Assembly: GCA_017528345.1 (NCBI GenBank) | Contig: JAFXOX010000065.1 | Span: 27,699-91,698 of the forward strand | DNA length: 64,000 nucleotides | Direction: 5' to 3' | Origin: Desulfovibrio sp. | GTDB taxonomy: Bacteria > Desulfobacterota > Desulfovibrionia > Desulfovibrionales > Desulfovibrionaceae | Part shown: positions 8,031 through 16,762 of the stretch, one piece after another | Numbering within the stretch: position 1 is the first letter of the stretch | How the letters are laid out: the number at the start of each line of letters is the position of its first letter | The notes under the pieces: model-generated | What the model was told of the DNA's origin: nothing | Databases searched by the model: none | Seen by the model: only the letters and a program-made list of their open reading frames with translations | Translations under genes and position numbers: made by a program

Positions 8031-9335
8031 TCAGTCAAAGTCTCCAAGCAGGCGATCAGCATAAATAGCGGCTGCACTGCGTACAGAAAGATGATTGTAC
8101 GAAAGAAAACGCAAAGGCCGAATAAGACCGTCACAGCGTGCAAGGACACTATCGGATAAACCCTGCGCTGTTCCCAGACAAAAAAGCACAGGTCTCTCAC
8201 AAAGCACCTTGCGGAGCTCAAACACGGTCATGGGCTCCTGCCCGCCCTTATGCGGCCACCGGGCAGAGCTTGCCACCACAAAGGGACGCAGGCCGCTTGT
8301 CTGTGTAACCTTGTTAACAGCTTCATCAAGGCTGTGGCAGGATCTGACGCAAGACAGAGCCCTGGCACGGTCAGCATGACGTATGGCGCAATCCCCTGTC
8401 AGCCAGTGAGCAAGCAGTCGCTCCAGCAGTCGCAATTGATCGTCAAGGGGACTTACCACATAAAAGGGGCCAAGACCATAGCTTGCGGAAATACGCCCTA
8501 TATCGTGAATGTCAAGATTTGTCAAAGACGAAACGCCCTCTTTTTTGCCTTCGATGCGCACAGGGCTGTGCATCAGGCAAAAAGAGAGATTTTTGCCAAT
8601 GCGCGGAAAGTGCCCGGCCGCCTCTTCCTGCCTGAGCATTTCCTGATCCTTGAGCGAAAGCGAGGCCGCATGTAAAAGATCCGGACGAACCTTGCGGGTG
8701 GCAGAAAGACTCATTCTGCGCCGCCACTGGGCAATTTTCTGATGATCACCGTTCTGCAGGACCTCGGGCACTTGCAGCCCTTCAAAATCCGCAGGTCTGG
8801 TATATTGAGGGTACTCCAAAAGCCCCCCGGCAAAACTCTCCTCAATGCCTGAACTGAGTTTGCCCATAAAGCCCTCGGTCAGGCGTGCTACACTCTCTAT
8901 GACAGCCAGAGCCGCACTGTCGCCACTGTTCAAAACCGCATCCGTCAGCGAAACGGCTTCCACATCAAAAATGTCTGCCAATCGACCATCCACACCCTCA
9001 TAGCGTGGGCAGATCAAGGTTAGATCCTCTTCTCGGGCAAGTTCACAGGCAAGATCCTGGCGAAAAGGGCGACCGGCAGGTGAAAGCAAAAGCATGCGGC
9101 CAGGCTTTGGCAATGCCCTCAGGCAGCGCACAAGACTTGGCAGCTGCATGACCATGCCCGGGCCGCCCCCGTAGGGACTGTCATCCACATGGTGATGCCT
9201 GTCACAGCTGTAATCTCGTGGATTGTGAAAGGAAAAGGCAAGAGTGCCATTGGCGCAGGCACGCGCCATCAGACCACAGCCAAGAGGCGATGTGTAGAAT
9301 TCGGGAAAAAGAGTCACAAGATGAAAGGTGAGCAT
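8031..9335 (-). CDS. trmD: tRNA (guanine37-N1)-methyltransferase TrmD fused to a second SPOUT methyltransferase domain
   Basis: This 434-residue protein is about 180 residues longer than standard TrmD. Residues 1-245 are TrmD: LTFHLVTLFPEFY, DDSPYGGGPGMVM, CPRYEGVDGR and NSGDSAALAVIE (the trefoil-knot SAM site). The remainder (NLDIHDIGRISASYGLGPFY to the end, with FLGTAQGLS) resembles the SAM-dependent RNA methyltransferase domain seen fused or next to TrmD in Desulfovibrio. Its own RNA target is unknown. Start ATG 9335 gives the family N-terminus. It lies upstream of rplS and diverges from ilvA. Confidence 0.93.
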   Translation of the reverse strand: MLTFHLVTLFPEFYTSPLGCGLMARACANGTLAFSFHNPRDYSCDRHHHVDDSPYGGGPGMVMQLPSLVRCLRALPKPGRMLLLSPAGRPFRQDLACELAREEDLTLICPRYEGVDGRLADIFDVEAVSLTDAVLNSGDSAALAVIESVARLTEGFMGKLSSGIEESFAGGLLEYPQYTRPADFEGLQVPEVLQNGDHQKIAQWRRRMSLSATRKVRPDLLHAASLSLKDQEMLRQEEAAGHFPRIGKNLSFCLMHSPVRIEGKKEGVSSLTNLDIHDIGRISASYGLGPFYVVSPLDDQLRLLERLLAHWLTGDCAIRHADRARALSCVRSCHSLDEAVNKVTQTSGLRPFVVASSARWPHKGGQEPMTVFELRKVLCERPVLFCLGTAQGLSDSVLARCDGLIRPLRFLSYNHLSVRSAAAIYADRLLGDFD

Positions 9336-9363
9336 GGCCCAACTATGCCTCAAAGCTCCCCCC

Positions 9364-9391
9364 TGTACAAGAGCTGATCGCCTCTTGTACA
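9364..9391. repeat. Perfect 10-bp inverted repeat between trmD and ilvA
   Basis: TGTACAAGAG (9364-9373) and CTCTTGTACA (9382-9391) are perfect inverted repeats with an eight-base centre, 29 bases before trmD and 58 before ilvA. The right arm overlaps the likely -35 of ilvA, so it fits an operator for a dimeric regulator. It could also form a hairpin in the trmD leader. Confidence 0.6.
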
Positions 9392-9413
9392 AAGCCCGGC
9401 TGTGCGCTATCTC
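9385..9413 (+). promoter_or_regulatory. Candidate promoter of ilvA
   Basis: TTGTAC (9385-9390), a 17-base spacer and TATCTC (9408-9413). The -35 element overlaps the right arm of the inverted repeat, so binding there would be expected to block or modulate transcription. Judged by eye. Confidence 0.4.
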
Positions 9414-9449
9414 TTACGCTGATGTTAACATTTTTTCCGAGGTCTTGGT

Positions 9450-10991
9450 ATGCACAACAAATATAGCGACTATCTCAATCGCATTCTGCTCAGCCGGGTC
9501 TATGACGTGGCCTGCGAAACGCCCCTGGAGACGGCAGTCAGCCTTTCCCGCCGTCTGGGCAATACCGTTTTCCTGAAACGCGAGGATCTACAGCCTGTTT
9601 TTTCCTTCAAGATCCGCGGCGCCTATAATAAAATGGCTAAGCTCTCCCAGGATGAGCTCAGCCGTGGCGTCATTGCCGCCTCAGCCGGTAACCACGCTCA
9701 GGGCGTCGCCCTTTCTGCCAAACGCCTGAACTGTGAAGCCACCATTGTCATGCCTGTGACAACACCGCAGATCAAGGTTAATGCCGTACGCAGATTGGGA
9801 GGTCAGGTGGTACTCTCTGGCGAGTCCTTCAGTGACGCCTGGAAGCATACCCAGGAGCTCATCCGTCAGACAGGTGCCGTCTTCATTCCTCCCTTTGAAG
9901 ATCCCGATGTCATTGCCGGTCAGGGCACCATCGGCATGGAAATCCTCAGACAGCACCCAGATCCCATCCATGCAGTCTTCGTCCCCATTGGCGGTGGGGG
10001 TCTGGCGGCCGGCATTGCTGCCTACATCAAGCTTCTGCGACCTGATATCCGCGTCATTGGCGTAGAACCTGTGGATAGCGACGCCATGCGCCGCTCCATT
10101 GAAGCCGGCTACCCGGTGGAAATGAAAGATGTAGGTCTTTTTGCCGATGGCGTGGCCGTCAAACAGGTAGGCGAAGAAACCTTTGCCATCTGTCGGGATA
10201 TGCTTGACGAGATCATTTGTGTGGGGACCGATGCCATCTGCGGTGCCATCAAGGACATTTTTGAAGACACGCGCATTGTTGCCGAGCCGGCAGGAGCTCT
10301 TTCCCTGGCAGGCCTCAAGGCTTATGCGACGGAGAAAAAAATCCGCGATGCCCATATGGTAGCCATTGTCAGCGGTGCCAACATGAACTTTGACCGTCTC
10401 TCCTATGTTGTCGATCGTTCAGAAATTGGTGCCGAACGCGAAGCCCTTCTTGCTGTGACCATTCCTGAAGAAATCGGCAGTTTCCGGCATTTTATTGCCG
10501 CTCTCGGTAACCGCAATATCACGGAACTGTGCACACGTTCTGTGGATCCTGTGCAGGCCAGGGTGCTTCTTGGCATTAAGATCCGGGGGCGCAATGATAT
10601 TGTGGAAGTGCTGGCTGATCTTAAGGAAAAAGGGTTTACAGCTTTTGATCTGAGTGGCAATGAGCTGGCAAAGTTGCACATCCGACATCTTGTGGGCGGC
10701 AATGCTCCCAATGTCCACCACGAACGCATCCTACGCTTTGCCTTCCCCGAGCGACCGGGAGCTCTGCTCAACTTTATTGATGCCATGCGCACAGAATTCA
10801 GCATTTCACTCTTTCAGTACCGTTACCACGGTGCGGACTTTGGACGAGTGCTGGTGGGTTTTGATGTTTCCCAAGAGCAGGAGGCAGCCTTTGAAGACTT
10901 CCTCGTGCGCGTGGAGGCCATGGGCTATTCCCACATCGATGAGACGGACAATCCCGCCTACAAGCTCTTTATTAGCTGGCACAAAGAATAA
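9450..10991 (+). CDS. ilvA: Threonine ammonia-lyase, biosynthetic (threonine dehydratase)
   Basis: This 513-residue PLP enzyme turns threonine into 2-oxobutanoate, the first step of isoleucine synthesis. The PLP lysine is K54 in FSFKIRGAYNK, and the glycine loop PIGGGGLAAG holds the cofactor phosphate. The length (E. coli IlvA is 514) and the C-terminal half with two ACT-like segments (AVTIPEEIGSF, FAFPERPGALLNF) mark the allosteric biosynthetic form. GAGG lies seven bases before ATG. It stands alone, with its own promoter and a strong terminator. Confidence 0.96.
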   Translation: MHNKYSDYLNRILLSRVYDVACETPLETAVSLSRRLGNTVFLKREDLQPVFSFKIRGAYNKMAKLSQDELSRGVIAASAGNHAQGVALSAKRLNCEATIVMPVTTPQIKVNAVRRLGGQVVLSGESFSDAWKHTQELIRQTGAVFIPPFEDPDVIAGQGTIGMEILRQHPDPIHAVFVPIGGGGLAAGIAAYIKLLRPDIRVIGVEPVDSDAMRRSIEAGYPVEMKDVGLFADGVAVKQVGEETFAICRDMLDEIICVGTDAICGAIKDIFEDTRIVAEPAGALSLAGLKAYATEKKIRDAHMVAIVSGANMNFDRLSYVVDRSEIGAEREALLAVTIPEEIGSFRHFIAALGNRNITELCTRSVDPVQARVLLGIKIRGRNDIVEVLADLKEKGFTAFDLSGNELAKLHIRHLVGGNAPNVHHERILRFAFPERPGALLNFIDAMRTEFSISLFQYRYHGADFGRVLVGFDVSQEQEAAFEDFLVRVEAMGYSHIDETDNPAYKLFISWHKE

Positions 10992-11000
10992 TACAGCGAC

Positions 11001-11040
11001 AAAAATGGCCCGGAAGATTCTTCAGGGCCATTTTTGCTTT
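11001..11040 (+). terminator. Rho-independent terminator after ilvA
   Basis: An 11-base perfect stem (11001-11011 with 11025-11035) built on TGGCCC/GGGCCA is flanked by A5 and T5, starting ten bases past the ilvA stop. The symmetric A and T tracts could let it act in both directions. Confidence 0.9.
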
Positions 11041-11082
11041 TTCGTGCTTGTTGAAAAACGGACAAGGTGCTAATTTCATACT

Positions 11083-11958
11083 ATGTGTACTGAAATTGAA
11101 AAACCATGGCTCTCGCCGCGTTGTGATATTGTCTTCAAGAATCTTTTCGGGAAGCACCCAAATGTTCTGAGACAGTTCCTTCAGCATGTCCTCGACCTTA
11201 AGCCGGAAGAGTACAGAAACATTAAGCTGCTTGACACCAATCAGCGTGTGGATCCTGAAAGCAAGCTTGCCATCCTCGACCTCAAGATAGAGACTACTTC
11301 GGGAAAAATTCTTGATGTCGAAATTCAGCTTCTCTCTATGAAATCTCTTGTGCAAAGGATTTTGTTCTATCTCTCGCAGATGCTGGTGGAACAGTTGCAG
11401 CCAGGGCAAAAATATTCTGATCTGAAACGGGTGATCAGCGTGCTTATCGTTGACCATACGATGTTTCCTCAAGACGAGCTACTTCACCACTGTTTTCGCT
11501 TTGCCGACAGAAAGGCAGGTCTTGACCTCTCTGACCTGATGGAAGTGAATGTGCTGGAACTTCCCAAAGCACGAGAAAAAACTACGATTGACGGTCCACT
11601 GGACGTCTGGCTGAAATTCCTTGCAGCCTCAAAGAAGGAGGAATTTATGCAGTATGCAGCTCAAGACGCAGGCGTAAAAGAGGCCTGCGACATTTTGAAG
11701 CACCTCAGTGCTGATGAACGTATGCGCTTGGATGCCGAAAATCGCATGAAGGCCTGGAGAGATGAGATGGATCGTCTCGACGGAGCTCGAGAAGAAGGCA
11801 TTGGCATTGGCAGAAAACAGGGCATTGATATTGGCAGAGAACAAGGCATTGATATTGGCAAAAAAGACGTCGCCCGAAATCTTTTACAAATGAATATTCC
11901 TCTAGATCAAATCATCCTGGCAACTGGCTTGACTCGTGATGAAATCTCTTCTCTTTGA
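11083..11958 (+). CDS. Rpn family PD-(D/E)XK nuclease / putative transposase
   Basis: This 291-residue protein begins PWLSPRCDIVFKNLFG, the typical Rpn opening. The nuclease core is ILDLKIETTSGKILDVEIQ, with D66, E80 and Q82 as the expected active-site residues. Known Rpn proteins cut DNA and promote RecA-independent recombination. The C-terminus carries three copies of a seven-to-eight-residue unit (GIGIGRKQ, GIDIGREQ, GIDIGKK) before a terminal helix, a common feature of the family. ATG 11083 is the first good start. A decayed partial copy of its own 3' third follows directly. Confidence 0.85.
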   Translation: MCTEIEKPWLSPRCDIVFKNLFGKHPNVLRQFLQHVLDLKPEEYRNIKLLDTNQRVDPESKLAILDLKIETTSGKILDVEIQLLSMKSLVQRILFYLSQMLVEQLQPGQKYSDLKRVISVLIVDHTMFPQDELLHHCFRFADRKAGLDLSDLMEVNVLELPKAREKTTIDGPLDVWLKFLAASKKEEFMQYAAQDAGVKEACDILKHLSADERMRLDAENRMKAWRDEMDRLDGAREEGIGIGRKQGIDIGREQGIDIGKKDVARNLLQMNIPLDQIILATGLTRDEISSL

Positions 11959-11964
11959 ACTGTT

Positions 11965-12166
11965 GAACGTGAATGCACTGGAAGTTCCCTAAGCACGAGA
12001 AAAAGCTACGATTGACGTTCCTCTGGACGTCTGGCTGGAATTCCTTGCCGCCTCAAAGAAGGTGGAATTTATGCAGTATGCAGCTCAAGACGCAGGCGTA
12101 AAAGAGGCCTGCGCTGTTTTGAAAAGCCTGAGTAATGAGCACATGCACATTAACGGCTTAAGCTAA
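11965..12166 (+). pseudogene. Decayed partial tandem copy of the Rpn gene
   Basis: The stretch closely repeats 11542-11720 of the gene just upstream. Translated from 11969 it reads VNALEVP, then a TAA stop, then AREKATIDVPLDVWLEFLA and MQYAAQDAGVKEAC, matching the intact protein with a few changes. AAA in the parent is TAA here. It has no start of its own and ends at TAA 12164-12166. This points to a local duplication followed by decay, or the scar of a recombination event. Confidence 0.8.
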
Positions 12167-12202
12167 AAAACGCGTGATGAGCTCACATGTTCAAGAACCT
12201 AG

Positions 12203-12240
12203 AGAGCCGCGGTATCGTGAACACCGCGGCTCTTTTTTTT
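12203..12240 (+). terminator. Rho-independent terminator
   Basis: A perfect 11-base GC-rich stem (AGAGCCGCGGT, 12203-12213, with its complement 12222-12232) and a nine-base loop are followed by a run of T. It ends plus-strand transcription from the Rpn region before convergent sstT. Confidence 0.92.
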
Positions 12241-12284
12241 GTTTACCCAAAAACGTTTTCAGCAGGAACCGAAGGTTGCTGGTT

Positions 12285-13502
12285 CTATGAAGATTGCGTG
12301 ATTCTCGCCTTGTACATCTCGGCTGTCGCGGTAAAGATAACATCCGTGCTTGAATTAATGGCCGTTTCCACGGAATCCTGCACCACACCGATGACAAAGC
12401 CCACCGCCACAGCTTGCATGGCAACGTCATTGACAATACCAAAAATGGAACAGGCCATGGGGATGAGAAGAAGAGAGCCGCCGGCAACACCCGAAGCGCC
12501 GCAGGCTCCAAGGGTTGAAAGGAAACTGAGGATAATGGTGGTCACAATATCCAGATGCACACCCATGGTCTGAGCCACAGCCAGGGTCATGACCGTAATG
12601 GTCACAGCAGCACCACCCATATTGATGGTCGCACCCAGGGGTATAGACACAGAATAGAAATTCTGATCAAGGCCTAGCTTCTGGCAGAGGGCCATATTCA
12701 CAGGAATATTGGCAGCGGAACTGCGCGTGAAAAATGCTGTGACACCGCTTTCTTTGAGGCACTGCAAAATCAGTGGATAGGGATTCTTATGTAAGAGAAA
12801 GGCCACAATGAGCGGATCAATGATGAGGGCCACAAACAGCATGCAGCCCACAAGCAAGAGCAGAAGCTTGCCGTAATCGATAAAGATAACAAGACCATTT
12901 TCTGAAACAACCTGAAACATCAGGCCCATGATACCAAAAGGCGCGAGTTGGATAACAAACTTAACGGCATCGGAGACCATGTCCGAGAGGTCATTCATCA
13001 GCGTCAAGGTCTCTGGCTTGGCAAGTTTCTTCAGACAAGCGCCAAAAACTATGGCCCAAAAAAGAATACCCACATAATTGCCTTGAGAGAGAGCAGCAAT
13101 GGGATTGGCAACCATATTGCCAAAAAGATTGCCCAGAATCTGTCCCAAACCATCGGGAGGCGTGGAATTGGCTCCTGCCAGGTTGAGTTTGATGGTCACA
13201 GGGAAAAGGAAGCTACCAATAACAGCTGTACAGGCAGCAAAAAACGTCCCCACAAGATAGAGAAAAGTCACGGTTTTAAAACGGCCGCCCATGCCCAGTC
13301 TGGCGTTAGCCAGGGCATTGAGCACAAGAATAAAGACCAAGACAGGAGCAACGCCCTTAAGGGCACCCACAAAGAGCGTACCCAGCAGCGGGACCCCTCC
13401 CATGGTCGGAAACGATAGACCAAGCAAAGCGCCAAGCACCATACCTATGATGATACGGAGAATAAGGCTGGTTTGCACATACCAATCAAGCAATTTTTTC
13501 AT
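12285..13502 (-). CDS. sstT: Serine/threonine:Na+ symporter SstT
   Basis: This protein of about 405 residues belongs to the dicarboxylate/amino acid:cation symporter family and matches the length of E. coli SstT (414). It has eight or more hydrophobic segments. The re-entrant motifs are FFTRSSAANIPVN and PLGATINMGGAAVTI, and GACGASGVAGGS is characteristic of SstT. It imports serine and threonine with sodium across the inner membrane. ATG 13502 is preferred: GGAG lies six to seven bases before it, while upstream in-frame ATGs lack one. It converges with the Rpn gene. Confidence 0.93.
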   Translation of the reverse strand: MKKLLDWYVQTSLILRIIIGMVLGALLGLSFPTMGGVPLLGTLFVGALKGVAPVLVFILVLNALANARLGMGGRFKTVTFLYLVGTFFAACTAVIGSFLFPVTIKLNLAGANSTPPDGLGQILGNLFGNMVANPIAALSQGNYVGILFWAIVFGACLKKLAKPETLTLMNDLSDMVSDAVKFVIQLAPFGIMGLMFQVVSENGLVIFIDYGKLLLLLVGCMLFVALIIDPLIVAFLLHKNPYPLILQCLKESGVTAFFTRSSAANIPVNMALCQKLGLDQNFYSVSIPLGATINMGGAAVTITVMTLAVAQTMGVHLDIVTTIILSFLSTLGACGASGVAGGSLLLIPMACSIFGIVNDVAMQAVAVGFVIGVVQDSVETAINSSTDVIFTATAEMYKARITQSS

Positions 13503-13586
13503 GAGAATCTCCATGGCGCCCAAGGTCTCTTCTTTGGAGAGGTGAGAGGAGCGCCGATGTTTTTCGCGTCGACGAAAGCTTCGGAC

Positions 13587-14651
13587 TTATTGCCCAAGGT
13601 CAAGCCTTCCTGTCAAAGCAAAGCGGTTCACAAGATCACAGACCAACGTATTGCCCAAAAATGTGCCCTGCGCTATGGCGGCACGGTATCTTGGCAGATT
13701 TGCCTCAAAGTTTTGAAGCAGCGAGCTGGTCAGAGAGTCCATCTCCGCTGCTTGACCATACCCCAATTTTTCAAGGTAAAAGGCGTTATAACGCTGTTCA
13801 ACCATAGCACCCAAAGGCAGAGAAAGAATAGGTTTTCCCAGATAGAGAGCTTCACTCATCAAGGTGTGGCTACCGCCCTGCACCACATAGCTGCAGGAGG
13901 CCAGAAGTTTAAGAAAGCCCTCTTCACTCTTGGGTTGAAAATACACATTGTCCACATGACCCTCTGTCTGGTTGTAGCCAAAGACATAGCAGGTACGACG
14001 CGTCGATTTCCGCAGAAAGTCAATGAGTGCCACATGCGTGGAATTGCTCTGATAGACAAGAATATGTCCTTCATCACTGGGGCTGAGGGCTGTCACCGTA
14101 TCACGCAAAAGTGGCGGCGCAATGCGGGCGTGGTATTGGGGTAAAAGCGGTGGTGCGTAAAAAGAAATAAGGAGATTGGCCTCAGTGGGTCTAAAAAGAT
14201 AACGCGGAGTCAGCCCCTGTACAAAGCTGTCCCAGAGGAGATTAGCCGGTATCTGATGTTTACAGCAGGTGATAATATGCTGATGATCCAGGGTCAGACA
14301 GGGAAGACCTGCGCGCTCGGCTGCCCGCGGCACAAAGTACTCGAGATCTGTCATGCAAACATCCGGAGAAAAGTCGCGGATCACCGTTTCCAACTGTTTC
14401 AGATAACGCTCACGCTGTACAAGCAGAGGCACAGCACGACCAATAGTTGCCAAAAAATCAACTTTATAGTTTTTGAACACAGTCCCGAGATTGGGCAGAC
14501 GAAAGACGGGAAATTCCGGTTCAAGCACCTTGAGAGCATCGTCATTGGCCACGAAGAGAAATTCGTGCTCAGTCAGCTTGCGGGCAAGCGTCAGCCCGCG
14601 CATGGCATGCCCATGCCCTGTACCGTGGATACCATAGAGAATTCTGGCCAT
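13587..14651 (-). CDS. Glycosyltransferase, MJ1255/VC2487-like
   Basis: This 354-residue GT-B fold protein begins MARILYGIHGTGHGHAMRG, the glycine/histidine-rich opening of family-1/28-like glycosyltransferases. The C-terminal half has the donor-site segment VVQGGSHTLMSEALYLGKP and LPLGAMVEQRYNA, close in pattern to MurG/UGT donor loops. The acceptor and donor sugars cannot be told from sequence. It diverges from a TPR gene; a palindromic pair CAGCTG-CCAA-CAGCTG lies between them at 14674-14689. No good Shine-Dalgarno is seen. Confidence 0.8.
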   Translation of the reverse strand: MARILYGIHGTGHGHAMRGLTLARKLTEHEFLFVANDDALKVLEPEFPVFRLPNLGTVFKNYKVDFLATIGRAVPLLVQRERYLKQLETVIRDFSPDVCMTDLEYFVPRAAERAGLPCLTLDHQHIITCCKHQIPANLLWDSFVQGLTPRYLFRPTEANLLISFYAPPLLPQYHARIAPPLLRDTVTALSPSDEGHILVYQSNSTHVALIDFLRKSTRRTCYVFGYNQTEGHVDNVYFQPKSEEGFLKLLASCSYVVQGGSHTLMSEALYLGKPILSLPLGAMVEQRYNAFYLEKLGYGQAAEMDSLTSSLLQNFEANLPRYRAAIAQGTFLGNTLVCDLVNRFALTGRLDLGQ

Positions 14652-14861
14652 AGCAAGAAACTCACTCTTGTTTCAGCTGCCAACAGCTGGAAAATTTATT
14701 TTTTTGATATATCATTTTTATTTTTCTCAATATTCCGCAACGGGAAAAAACAGGCAGCATTGCCAAAATTCAAGATCACTATCCAAAGATCTGTGTTGCC
14801 AAGGTCTGCAAAAAAGTCCATACTCCTTGCCCATACTAGACTGTTTGTTTGTGAGGTTTCT

Positions 14862-15455
14862 GTGAATATTCGCAAAATTCGAGAGGATCTTGGACGCGTC
14901 AAGACAAGTTGTCAACGTCGTGATTTTTCTCACGCGCTCTATCTGCTCATTGCCTCCCTCAAGGAGTTGGCCGGGCAAAGACCGCCATCTGATCTGAGGA
15001 CGGATTTCCGCGAGGCCATTAACTTTGTGGGATCGGATCCTCAGTTTAAGGAGCTCTCGGGCAAGCCCCTGATCTATAAGCCAGGTGCGGAACGAGAACT
15101 TCTTACCTTTTTGATTCAAATCTATCAAACACTGACAGGCAAAAAGAATAACGAAAGTTACGAAGAGGCACTGGAGCGCAAGCTGAAAATCGACCATGCC
15201 CTGCGTGACGGCAAGCATTTTCTGAGTCGCCGACAGATCAATGACGCCGAAGCCTGCTTTGCTGAAGCCATCAAAAATTACCGTGACGAGCACGCTCTTT
15301 TTCTCATGATCGCACGTAGTTATATTGAGATCAAAGAGTTTGCCCGTGGTCTGGGCTACCTTCGAGAGGGGCTGAAACGTGCCCCCAATGACCCAAGTCT
15401 GCTCAAACTGGCCGATGAATGTCTGCGTATGCGCGCGGAGGCCGAAAAGAAGTAA
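14862..15455 (+). CDS. TPR-like protein, function unknown
   Basis: GTG 14862 is taken as start because GAGG lies five to six bases before it; the open frame extends far upstream but there it reads antisense to the glycosyltransferase. The product has 197 residues. The last 70 (FLSRRQINDAEACFAEAI, ALFLMIARSYIEIKEF, RGLGYLREGLKRAPNDPS) form two to three helical TPR-like repeats. The first half is helical and basic, without a recognised domain. It ends 15 bases before the YhaO-like start and is probably co-transcribed with that pair. Confidence 0.7.
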   Translation: MNIRKIREDLGRVKTSCQRRDFSHALYLLIASLKELAGQRPPSDLRTDFREAINFVGSDPQFKELSGKPLIYKPGAERELLTFLIQIYQTLTGKKNNESYEEALERKLKIDHALRDGKHFLSRRQINDAEACFAEAIKNYRDEHALFLMIARSYIEIKEFARGLGYLREGLKRAPNDPSLLKLADECLRMRAEAEKK

Positions 15456-15469
15456 AGGAGGCGGCACAG

Positions 15470-16762
15470 GTGCCGACGCAGATGAAAGCCATTCGCTATA
15501 TTCACGCTTCTGACCTCCATCTTGATGCCCCTTTTCTCGGTATATCACAGCGCATGCCCAATGGTGCGCGTCTTGCGCAAAAGCTGCACGAGGCAACCTT
15601 CACGGCGCTCTCTCGCCTGGAAAATCTCTGTCTTGAGCAAAACGTTGATTTTCTTGTGCTGACGGGAGATCTCACCAACAGTGAAGAGCAAAGCATCCGT
15701 GCCCGTCTTGCCCTGCACGCTTTCTGTGCAAAGCTCGCCAAGGCGGGCATTGCCGTTTTTATGATCCGCGGCAATCATGATCCTCTGACGAAAGCTGACC
15801 AAAGATTGCCTGAGAATGTCACACTCTTCAAGGAAAACGTGGAAGTTGTGCCCTTCAGACGTGGGGACGAAGTCTGTGCGCTCATCCACGGCGTCAGCCT
15901 CACAAGCCAGAACGCAGACAGTTCTCTGCTCAAACTTTTTGCCCGCGACACAGGTTGCAACGACCTCTTCCAGCTCGGTCTGCTGCACGCGACCGTCCAC
16001 GGTTCAGACAAAGCCAACTGCTGCGTTCCCTGCCGTCTTGAGGAACTTAAGGCAAGCCAGCTTGACGCCTGGGCTCTGGGCCATATCCACAAGCCGCAGA
16101 TCCTCTCTGAGAGCCCCTGCATCACCTATGCCGGCAGCCCCCAGGGTCTTGAAATCCATGAATCCGGCAAGCACGGCTGTTATCTCATAACGGCCAGTCC
16201 CGAAGACGGGCACTGGCGTTGTGAGGCCACCTTTCATGCCTTAGCTCCCATTGTCTGGGAGACAGTCAGCGTGGACGTGGAGGGTATGGACGTGATCAGC
16301 CTGCTCGTCAATCGTCTGGCCGATGCGCTGGAAAAAGCACGCACGGCTCTTTCCGCGCAGGCAAGCACGCTCATTGTACGTCTTATTCTCCAGGGCGCAA
16401 CCAATCTTGACCGTGAACTGCAGAGAAACGCCTCAGAACTTCTGCAGGAGCTCTCCTATCTGCAAAACGAGAATCCTGAGCTGTGGATTCACGATCTCAA
16501 TCTGCAAACAAACCCGCCTGTAAGTCTTGAAAGCTATCGCGCACGCGATGATCTCCTGGGCGCCTGCCTGCGCGAGGCAGAGCTCCTGGCCCATGATCAG
16601 GCAAGCCAGGAAGCCTTTTTTGCCGAAGCGCTCAAGCCCATCCTCAATTCCGGCCCCCTCAAAAAAATTCTCCCAGCCCTTGATGAGCATCTCTGTCAGA
16701 CGCTGCTCGAAGACGCTCAGAAGATCTGTCTTTTCCGCATGGAGGATGGCCGTGTACATTAA
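15470..16762 (+). CDS. YhaO/SbcD-like DNA repair exonuclease (metallophosphoesterase)
   Basis: This 430-residue calcineurin-like phosphoesterase has metal-binding motifs in order: ASDLHLD, LTGDLTN, RGNHDP and ALGHIHKP. GTG 15470 follows AGGAGG by eight bases and is preferred over the ATG four codons later. It pairs with the large AAA ATPase that overlaps its 3' end, as YhaO pairs with YhaN in Bacillus and SbcD with SbcC. The pair is expected to process DNA ends or hairpins; activity here is inferred. Confidence 0.9.
   Translation: MPTQMKAIRYIHASDLHLDAPFLGISQRMPNGARLAQKLHEATFTALSRLENLCLEQNVDFLVLTGDLTNSEEQSIRARLALHAFCAKLAKAGIAVFMIRGNHDPLTKADQRLPENVTLFKENVEVVPFRRGDEVCALIHGVSLTSQNADSSLLKLFARDTGCNDLFQLGLLHATVHGSDKANCCVPCRLEELKASQLDAWALGHIHKPQILSESPCITYAGSPQGLEIHESGKHGCYLITASPEDGHWRCEATFHALAPIVWETVSVDVEGMDVISLLVNRLADALEKARTALSAQASTLIVRLILQGATNLDRELQRNASELLQELSYLQNENPELWIHDLNLQTNPPVSLESYRARDDLLGACLREAELLAHDQASQEAFFAEALKPILNSGPLKKILPALDEHLCQTLLEDAQKICLFRMEDGRVH

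Noticed and set aside
14674..14689. Twin CAGCTG palindromes between the glycosyltransferase and TPR genes
   Set aside because: Six-base palindromes are common by chance and neither promoter could be placed, so no operator is claimed.
14256..14861. Long 5' extension of the TPR gene
   Set aside because: It lies antisense to the glycosyltransferase; the GTG at 14862 has a proper GAGG.
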